From assembly GCF_963678635.1 (NCBI RefSeq), contig NC_087070.1, positions 5,924,539 to 5,988,538 on the forward strand: 64,000 nucleotides of DNA, read 5' to 3'. Positions 55,257 through 64,000 of the stretch are shown here, piece by piece; within the stretch, counting starts at the first letter, position 1; each line of letters begins with the position of its first letter. The position numbers and the translations under genes are program-made. A model generated the notes under the pieces. It made no database searches. It was not told the origin of the DNA and saw only the letters and a list, made by a program, of their open reading frames with translations. Source of the stretch: Symsagittifera roscoffensis (lineage: Eukaryota; Xenacoelomorpha; Acoela; Convolutidae).

Positions 55257-55694
55257 GCCGGTGGCTCAAAACGGGATTCTAGAGTCTTGAGTCTTGAGAG
55301 GGTAGGGGGCTCGAGGGTGAACTCGGATGAAATCTGGCTTCACCAAAAAGAAATTTTAACAAATGAGATTTTGTTATTAATATGCTATATCTATTATATA
55401 AATCAAAATGCTGCATGACAATTTCCTGATTGAATAGGACAAAAGAAATTTTATATTACTAGCTTGAAAAGCGAAAATTCACAGGTGCAAGTGTGTGCAG
55501 ATTTTGATTGCTGTTAAGCGATAGTGTGAAAATTTTACATGGTTGTGAATTTTGGGGTGTAGATAAACTTAAGTCTGCTGCAAACTTCTGTAAATGACCA
55601 CTGGCACTGTATCTTGAGTAACACTCGGGTTTCTGGGGATTCACTGACAGACGGCAGCACGCGATGAGGACATCGATCTTGAGTCCGGGGAGTA
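55257..55694 (+). other. Element B 3' untranslated region
   Basis: Non-coding, ending in GAGTCCGGGGAG (55681-55692) just before the LTR. Confidence 0.5.
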
Positions 55695-56588
55695 TGTGCC
55701 AGTCGGTCATATCTGGAAGTTTGACCTTGAGGGACACGAATATACGTGATTTTGGAGTGAAGTTTTATTTTTCAAAAATTCGAATGGAGCCTGTCATGCT
55801 CAGTTTTCTCGCGACAACTGAAAACATAAAATAAGAAATCAGAACGACCGAATTAACAATTGCGGGAAAGTTGTCAAATATATACAGTGGGAAATCGCTA
55901 TTCGCAATTTCCATCGTAGAAAACTAGAGTAGAGCTGTCCTATCTGACATAGGAGACCAAACGAACACGAGAGCGGAGTTAAAATCAACTGGACCAGTGT
56001 GAACCTTCAACGGAAAGGCGGACAAGTGAAGTCTCCCAATGGTCCAGAGCCAAAACTATATTATTGAGTTAAAACTTACTTCCTTTGATTGGAACTCATC
56101 ATTAGAAAACTTCTTGAGTTATATTTGATTATATTCATGCCAGAGTCGTTAATTAGTTTAATTACTCTGTGTCTCAAGCCTGCTGCTATGTAAGTACCAA
56201 ATTTAGTTTTCTCGAGAGTGTTTTATGATTGTTATGTTGAGATAAGGCGAGTTTTAGGTTGATCCATCTGAAATGGATCAAAGTTCCACTGTCTAATAAA
56301 AAGTAACTTAACGGATTGTTCCGACCCTGTTTTTAACGGCGTTCGTGTATTTTGGGTATCTCGAGACCTAAGTATGGGGACGTTCTTATTTTCTAGAGTG
56401 GGGGATATTTTGGTATTAGCTTTTAAGCTGTAACGGGTTCTAGTCTCATGTCGCAAGCGAACCGAATTGGTTTCGACCGTTTTTGAGGTAGAAAAACACA
56501 AGAGATAGTGTCCCTGACTCTTGAGCCAATGGTTATAGGGCCTATTTTTCTTAAGCCTCATATGTGACCGAAGTAGGCGACTGTTACA
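55695..56588 (+). repeat. Element B 3' LTR
   Basis: 894 bp, TGTGCCAGTCGG...GACTGTTACA. It has a perfect hairpin TTGATCCAT...ATGGATCAA (about 56260-56282) just before CTAATAAAAAG, a likely polyadenylation region. No 67-bp module was recognised in it. Confidence 0.88.
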
Positions 56589-56860
56589 CAGCCCTGTTTT
56601 TAGGAGTGACCGCGTGGTCTTAGGATACTGAGACCCAGCCATGAGCTCACTATTTCTGCATGTAATTAAGTTAATTTGAGCGTTCTGGTCGAAGCCGGAG
56701 AACAGTAACGTTTTTGTCGATCCGATGTTGAAAAGATCACCAAAAGAACTGGCTTGGTAGAGACGGTGAAAAGCATGTAGAGCTCCGTTTAGACGTTGGC
56801 CAGTCGTCTGAGAACCTAGCTTTATTTTCCGTCGATACGTACTTCCGGGCGAATGTTACA
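56589..56860 (+). mobile_element. Family C LTR (copy 4), second part
   Basis: Continues 29156-29794 after the nested elements and ends GGGCGAATGTTACA. Confidence 0.8.
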
Positions 56861-57276
56861 TAGATGTTTTTATGGCTTTCCTGGGTGTTATTCTTTTTAA
56901 ACATCATGACCGGCAGAACCGTTAATGAGCACTCCGCGCCGAGCGGCTGCTCACATTAACGCCCTTAAAATGCCAAAACCGCCGGGGCGGAAGGGTAGGT
57001 CGGAAACGGAAGCCTTCCGGATTACCGTGAATAGCTTTTTAACTTAGTTAAGACCGAAAATTCACCAACCAGGAAGGGTGGGGGGATCGGCCATCCGCTC
57101 GTTCGCTGAGAGGTCCGTGACCAAAAACACTTAAAGATATATATCAAACCAAACAAAAAGTAGTATAGTACCCAAGAAGAACAAAAAACACAAAAAATAA
57201 CCGAAAAAATCAAAAACAGTAAAAAATCAGTAGAAATCATCCCCCCAGACAAGATGTGATCCGACCCTTCCGTTTA
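56861..57276 (+). mobile_element. Family C leader piece
   Basis: Starts TAGATGTTTTTATGG like the leader of A. It carries a 67-bp module at 57012-57078 (GCCTTCC...GGAAGGG) with the core TTAACTTAGTTAA. No coding sequence. Confidence 0.7.
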
Positions 57277-58179
57277 TGTGACATTCGACCAGAATAGACG
57301 AAAATGCAGTTTCGAGTTTTTAGCAGCGAACCTTCCGAATTGGCGGTTTTGAAGGATTAAGAGCGTTTTTCAGACGATTAGACAAATCGTGAAGGCTGAA
57401 GGATTCGGAAATTCCTAAATTTTAAAAATTCGAAATGATGACGTAATAATTCTAAGAACGTCAAAAACGGCCATTTTGGAGAAAAACCAAAATAGAGACA
57501 CTACAACAATAGTTGCGACGACGACGACAACGAGAAAATTGAGAATCAGAATCGGAAAAAAAGAAGTAGCAGAGACCGCTCCGAGTTGCAACTATTGTGC
57601 CGCTATAATAGTTGCAAGGCCGTTGCGAACAACGGTGAATGGTGGAAAACCAGCCTTCCGGAAGGAGAATAAGAGTCTTATTTCCCCGGATTCAAGAATT
57701 CGGAGGGGTCTCGGGACTGGAACTCATATCTTTTTATACAAACTTTTAGCTTCCCTATTATGTCCTGAATTGAATTTAATTAACATCTGATTTCATTTTA
57801 CGAGGATGAGAAGCTAGGAGTTTGGGGAAAAGGTTGATCCATCTTCGATGAGGAAGATGATTTTTATCTACTGAGCAAAAACAATAATAATTCAAAAAAT
57901 AGTAGAAGCCCTGACTTTAGGAGTGACCTCGTAGTCTGGAGATACTGAGACCCAGCCATAAGCTCACTATTTCTGCATGTAATTAAGTTAATTTGAGCGT
58001 TCTGGTCGAAGCCGGAGAACAGTAACGTTTTTGTTGACCCGATGTTAGAAAGACCACCAAAAGAACTGGCTTTGGTAGAGACGGTGAAAAGCATGCAAAG
58101 CTCTGTTTAGACGTTAGCCAGTCGTCTTAAGACTTAGTTTTGTTTTCCGTCGATATGTATCTTCCGGGCGAATGTTACA
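57277..58179 (+). mobile_element. Family C LTR (copy 5)
   Basis: 903 bp, complete ends. First 67-bp module at 57330-57396; the second is shortened, as in copy 4. Confidence 0.85.
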
Positions 58180-60090
58180 TAGATGTTTTTATGGCGCTCC
58201 TGGGTGTTATTCTTTTTAACATCATGACCGGCAGAACCGTTAACGAGCACTCCGCGCCGAGCGGATGCTCACATTAACGCCCTTAATAGGCCTAAACCGC
58301 CGGGGCGGAAGGGTAGTTCGGAACGCGGAAGCCTTCCGGATTACCGTGAATAGCTTTTTAACATAGTTAAGACCAAAAATTCACGAACCAGGAAGGGTAG
58401 GGGGATTGGCCATCCCCTCGTTCCCTGAGAGGTCCGTGACCAAAAACACTTAAAGATATATATCAAACCAAACAAAAAGTAGTATAGTACCCAAGAAAAA
58501 CAAAAAACATAAAAAATAACCGAAAAAACCAAAAACAGTAAAAAAGTAAAAAACCAGTAGAAATCATCCCCCCAGACAAGTTTCGAGTTTTTAGCAGCGA
58601 ACCTTCCGAATTGGCGGTTTTGAAGATTAAGAGCGTTATTCAGACGATTAGACAAATCGTGAAGGCTGAAGAATTCGGAAATTCCTAAAATTTAAAAATT
58701 CGAAATGATGACGTAATAATTCTAAGAAACGTCAAAAACGGCCATTTTGGAGAAAAGCCAAAATAGAGACACAACAACAATAGTTGCGACGACGACGACA
58801 ACGAGAAAATTGAGAATCAGAATTGGAAAGATATATTTAATTAAAGATATGTATCAAACCAAGCAAAAAGTAGTATAGTACCCAAGAAAAACAAAAAACA
58901 TAAGAAATAACCGAAAAAACTAAAAACAGTAAAAAAAAGTAAAAAATCAGTAAAAATCATCCCCCGAGACAAGATGTGATCCGACCCCCCGTTTGTTGTT
59001 GATAGATATATTGTGGTTACAGGCATTTATATCAGTCAGGATCAATACGATCATTTTTGTAGCCCGTTTGTGAGGCTTGTACTGTAGGGTTGTTTGAGTA
59101 TTTAAGCACGTTAATGCTAATTTGCGCTCAATCCGGAAGGGTCTGCTGATTTGCGCTCAATCCGGAGGGGTCTTGGGAGAAGACTGATCCGGCAAGCAGT
59201 ACAAGGAGCAACAAGAAAGGGCTCAACGACAACAACAATCGACTGTTGGGTATCGTTAACAAGTTTTGTATCCCTTTTGGTACAAAAATTAAGATGGTAA
59301 TCTGTGGGGGGTTCGACAGTGCTGCACTGTAGTGACCCTTCACCGAGCTGCGAATATCTGAGTAAAGCACCTTAATTCGGATATTGAACAAATCCGGAGG
59401 GGTATAGTATACTAATATAATTAATTATATAGCCCATGTTAATACTCCTATATCGTTTCAGTGAAAAAACAAAGAAAACAGACCGGTTTTTAGGGTCAAA
59501 ATAGCGATATTTTGATCCCCCCACAAGTCGCGATTTTTGACATATCGATATTTTTTGAAACGGAAAAAGCGCTAAGTTAGTGCGTTACATCGCAATTGCA
59601 CTACTATAGTAGGTAGAACCGGTTAAGTTTAGTTCGGGGGTGGTTGGAACTATTTTCGTGATTTTTGAGATAACGGAACATACAAATTCAGAAAATTTTT
59701 TGAATTTTTTGAGTTAGGACAGTAAAAATAGTTGTTCGGACAACGTCCACTAGTGAATCTACAGGTTCTAGAAACCGTTTCCCGAAAGCCTTCCGGGTTA
59801 CAGAGAAATCGAACTTAACGTGTTTGATTCAGTAGATTCATCAATCCGGAGGGATCCAAATAGCATAGTGTTTCGTAATTTTTTTTCAACTATAGCGTTT
59901 TAGATCGCGTTTTTTGCATTGAAATAGAAGAGTATAGGCCTTCTGAGCTGGGATCAATAACTTTTAGGTCGAAAACAACATAATTGTGGAAAAAGTTAGG
60001 CGGAACCTATAAGAGAGAAATTTCTTGACTTTAGTAAAAAGACGTTTTGGTTAATAACTTTGGAACTACTGGACAGATTCAGTTAAGCTT
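58180..60090 (+). mobile_element. Family C leader with an inserted LTR fragment
   Basis: Leader sequence resumes after copy 5. About 250 bp of LTR (58579-58828) interrupt it, then part of the leader is repeated. Further 67-bp modules lie at about 59335-59401 and 59788-59854. No coding part of a family C element is present in the window. Confidence 0.65.
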
Positions 60091-63000
60091 GGAAAGGCGG
60101 ACAAGTGAAGTCTCCCAATGGTCCAGAGCCAAAACTATATTATTGAGTTAAAACTTACTTCCTTTGATTGGAACTCATCATTAGAAAACTTCTTGAGTTA
60201 TATTTGATTATATTCATGCCAGAGTCGTTAATTAGTTTAATTACTCTGTGTCTCAAGCCTGCTGCTATGTAAGTACCAAATTTAGTTTTCTCGAGAGTGT
60301 TTTATGATTGTTATGTTGAGATAAGGCGAGTTTTAGGTTGATCCATCTGAAATGGATCAAAGTTCCACTGTCTAATAAAAAGTAACTTAACGGATTGTTC
60401 CGACCCTGTTTTTAACGGCGTTCGTGTATTTTGGGTATCTCGAGACCTAAGTATGGGGACGTTCTTATTTTCTAGAGTGGGGGATATTTTGGTATTAGCT
60501 TTTAAGCTGTAACGGGTTCTAGTCTCATGTCGCAAGCGAACCGAATTGGTTTCGACCGTTTTTGAGGTAGAAAAACACAAGAGATAGTGTCCCTGACTCT
60601 TGAGCCAATGGTTATAGGGCCTATTTTTCTTAAGCCTCATATGTGACCGAAGTAGGCGACTGTTACACAGCCCTGTTTTTAGGAGTGACCGCGTGGTCTT
60701 AGGATACTGAGACCCAGCCATGAGCTCACTATTTCTGCATGTAATTAAGTTAATTTGAGCGTTCTGGTCGAAGCCGGAGAACAGTAACGTTTTTGTCGAT
60801 CCGATGTTGAAAAGATCACCAAAAGAACTGGCTTGGTAGAGACGGTGAAAAGCATGTAGAGCTCCGTTTAGACGTTGGCCAGTCGTCTGAGAACCTAGCT
60901 TTATTTTCCGTCGATACGTACTTCCGGGCGAATGTTACATAGATGTTTTTATGGCTTTCCTGGGTGTTATTCTTTTTAAACATCATGACCGGCAGAACCG
61001 TTAATGAGCACTCCGCGCCGAGCGGCTGCTCACATTAACGCCCTTAAAATGCCAAAACCGCCGGGGCGGAAGGGTAGGTCGGAAACGGAAGCCTTCCGGA
61101 TTACCGTGAATAGCTTTTTAACTTAGTTAAGACCGAAAATTCACCAACCAGGAAGGGTGGGGGGATCGGCCATCCGCTCGTTCGCTGAGAGGTCCGTGAC
61201 CAAAAACACTTAAAGATATATATCAAACCAAACAAAAAGTAGTATAGTACCCAAGAAGAACAAAAAACACAAAAAATAACCGAAAAAATCAAAAACAGTA
61301 AAAAATCAGTAGAAATCATCCCCCCAGACAAGATGTGATCCGACCCTTCCGTTTATGTGACATTCGACCAGAATAGACGAAAATGCAGTTTCGAGTTTTT
61401 AGCAGCGAACCTTCCGAATTGGCGGTTTTGAAGGATTAAGAGCGTTTTTCAGACGATTAGACAAATCGTGAAGGCTGAAGGATTCGGAAATTCCTAAATT
61501 TTAAAAATTCGAAATGATGACGTAATAATTCTAAGAACGTCAAAAACGGCCATTTTGGAGAAAAACCAAAATAGAGACACTACAACAATAGTTGCGACGA
61601 CGACGACAACGAGAAAATTGAGAATCAGAATCGGAAAAAAAGAAGTAGCAGAGACCGCTCCGAGTTGCAACTATTGTGCCGCTATAATAGTTGCAAGGCC
61701 GTTGCGAACAACGGTGAATGGTGGAAAACCAGCCTTCCGGAAGGAGAATAAGAGTCTTATTTCCCCGGATTCAAGAATTCGGAGGGGTCTCGGGACTGGA
61801 ACTCATATCTTTTTATACAAACTTTTAGCTTCCCTATTATGTCCTGAATTGAATTTAATTAACATCTGATTTCATTTTACGAGGATGAGAAGCTAGGAGT
61901 TTGGGGAAAAGGTTGATCCATCTTCGATGAGGAAGATGATTTTTATCTACTGAGCAAAAACAATAATAATTCAAAAAATAGTAGAAGCCCTGACTTTAGG
62001 AGTGACCTCGTAGTCTGGAGATACTGAGACCCAGCCATAAGCTCACTATTTCTGCATGTAATTAAGTTAATTTGAGCGTTCTGGTCGAAGCCGGAGAACA
62101 GTAACGTTTTTGTTGACCCGATGTTAGAAAGACCACCAAAAGAACTGGCTTTGGTAGAGACGGTGAAAAGCATGCAAAGCTCTGTTTAGACGTTAGCCAG
62201 TCGTCTTAAGACTTAGTTTTGTTTTCCGTCGATATGTATCTTCCGGGCGAATGTTACATAGATGTTTTTATGGCGCTCCTGGGTGTTATTCTTTTTAACA
62301 TCATGACCGGCAGAACCGTTAACGAGCACTCCGCGCCGAGCGGATGCTCACATTAACGCCCTTAATAGGCCTAAACCGCCGGGGCGGAAGGGTAGTTCGG
62401 AACGCGGAAGCCTTCCGGATTACCGTGAATAGCTTTTTAACATAGTTAAGACCAAAAATTCACGAACCAGGAAGGGTAGGGGGATTGGCCATCCCCTCGT
62501 TCCCTGAGAGGTCCGTGACCAAAAACACTTAAAGATATATATCAAACCAAACAAAAAGTAGTATAGTACCCAAGAAAAACAAAAAACATAAAAAATAACG
62601 GAAAAAACCAAAAACAGTAAAAAAGTAAAAAACCAGTAGAAATCATCCCCCCAGACAAGTTTCGAGTTTTTAGCAGCGAACCTTCCGAATTGGCGGTTTT
62701 GAAGATTAAGAGCGTTATTCAGACGATTAGACAAATCGTGAAGGCTGAAGAATTCGGAAATTCCTAAAATTTAAAAATTCGAAATGATGACGTAATAATT
62801 CTAAGAAACGTCAAAAACGGCCATTTTGGAGAAAAGCCAAAATAGAGACACAACAACAATAGTTGCGACGACGACGACAACGAGAAAATTGAGAATCAGA
62901 ATTGGAAAGATATATTTAATTAAAGATATGTATCAAACCAAGCAAAAAGTAGTATAGTACCCAAGAAAAACAAAAAACATAAGAAATAACCGAAAAAACT

Positions 63001-64000
63001 AAAAACAGTAAAAAAAAGTAAAAAATCAGTAAAAATCATCCCCCGAGACAAGATGTGATCCGACCCCCCGTTTGTTGTTGATAGATATATTGTGGTTACA
63101 GGCATTTATATCAGTCAGGATCAATACGATCATTTTTGTAGCCCGTTTGTGAGGCTTGTACTGTAGGGTTGTTTGAGTATTTAAGCACGTTAATGCTAAT
63201 TTGCGCTCAATCCGGAAGGGTCTGCTGATTTGCGCTCAATCCGGAGGGGTCTTGGGAGAAGACTGATCCGGCAAGCAGTACAAGGAGCAACAAGAAAGGG
63301 CTCAACGACAACAACAATCGACTGTTGGGTATCGTTAACAAGTTTTGTATCCCTTTTGGTACAAAAATTAAGATGGTAATCTGTGGGGGGTTCGACAGTG
63401 CTGCACTGTAGTGACCCTTCACCGAGCTGCGAATATCTGAGTAAAGCACCTTAATTCGGATATTGAACAAATCCGGAGGGGTATAGTATACTAATATAAT
63501 TAATTATATAGCCCATGTTAATACTCCTATATCGTTTCAGTGAAAAAACAAAGAAAACAGACCGGTTTTTAGGGTCAAAATAGCGATATTTTGATCCCCC
63601 CACAAGTCGCGATTTTTGACATATCGATATTTTTTGAAACGGAAAAAGCGCTAAGTTAGTGCGTTACATCGCAATTGCACTACTATAGTAGGTAGAACCG
63701 GTTAAGTTTAGTTCGGGGGTGGTTGGAACTATTTTCGTGATTTTTGAGATAACGGAACATACAAATTCAGAAAATTTTTTGAATTTTTTGAGTTAGGACA
63801 GTAAAAATAGTTGTTCGGACAACGTCCACTAGTGAATCTACAGGTTCTAGAAACCGTTTCCCGAAAGCCTTCCGGGTTACAGAGAAATCGAACTTAACGT
63901 GTTTGATTCAGTAGATTCATCAATCCGGAGGGATCCAAATAGCATAGTGTTTCGTAATTTTTTTTCAACTATAGCGTTTTAGATCGCGTTTTTTGCATTG
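60091..64000. repeat. 4,079-bp tandem duplication, unit 2, cut by the window end
   Basis: Second copy: B LTR remainder (60091-60667), C LTR part (60668-60939), C leader, C LTR (61356-62258) and leader again. It is still matching when the window ends. Confidence 0.92.

Larger units (their letters stand above)
47703..56588 (+). mobile_element. Element B: related Ty3/gypsy element, rearranged and broken
   Basis: Second family of the same group, host of the A insertion. It starts in a damaged 5' LTR (29795-29833 plus 47703-47816) with an inverted copy of its LTR end (47827-48001). Gag, protease and the first part of the reverse transcriptase are missing. The rest follows the same order as A: RT, RNase H, integrase, macrodomain-like region, third coding region and 3' LTR. 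It has several breaks (roughly five to ten) and is clearly a fossil. Older than A by position. Confidence 0.88.
56012..60090. repeat. 4,079-bp tandem duplication, unit 1
   Basis: The block from GGAAAGGCGG inside the B LTR to the end of the C leader recurs from 60091 with an offset of exactly 4,079 bp. I noticed one base difference (near 58516 against 62595). Confidence 0.92.

Overview
The window looks like an invertebrate animal nuclear genome. It has spliced genes with GT..AG introns, a centriolar gene typical of ciliated animals (CCDC61), a hAT DNA transposon, a CR1/L2-type LINE, several tRNA-derived SINE-like copies, and a large nest of Ty3/gypsy-type LTR elements. I cannot name the species. 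A tunicate or another repeat-rich marine invertebrate would fit, but nothing here proves it.

Layout. 1-1.9 kb is a tandem satellite. 2.4-4.2 kb holds a SINE-like copy and a complete 1,267-bp hAT element with terminal inverted repeats and an 8-bp target duplication; it carries a 341-codon gene for a shortened transposase. 4.9-8.5 kb (minus strand) is a five-exon gene that begins with an RRN7/TAF1B-type zinc ribbon. 9.1-15 kb is a tandem duplication (about 2.5 kb per unit) carrying exons of an unrecognised minus-strand gene. 15.4-16.2 kb is a degenerate satellite of about 165 bp period, related to the first one. 16.3-19 kb holds SINE-like pieces and one lone exon. 19.2-21.6 kb is a decayed LINE. 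24.4-26.1 kb is an intact, intronless CCDC61.

From 26.4 kb to the end the window is a nest of LTR elements from three related families, here called A, B and C. Element A (29,834-47,702; LTRs of 884 bp with four differences) lies inside the 5' LTR of element B. B (rearranged and broken, ending at 56,588) lies inside an LTR of family C. C LTR and leader pieces are tandemly amplified, and a 4,079-bp block (56,012-60,090) is repeated almost perfectly up to the window end.

The most unusual points are: (1) a TARG1/OARD1-like macrodomain at the C-terminus of the A and B polyproteins; (2) a recurrent module of exactly 67 bp with paired ends and a palindromic core, present twice in each A and C LTR and several more times in the leaders; (3) a twin covarying hairpin in the A leader; (4) an SGNH-hydrolase-like domain in the third coding region of B, where A has a different unknown protein; (5) a splice-compatible arrangement that could fuse the TAF1B-like gene to the hAT transposase.
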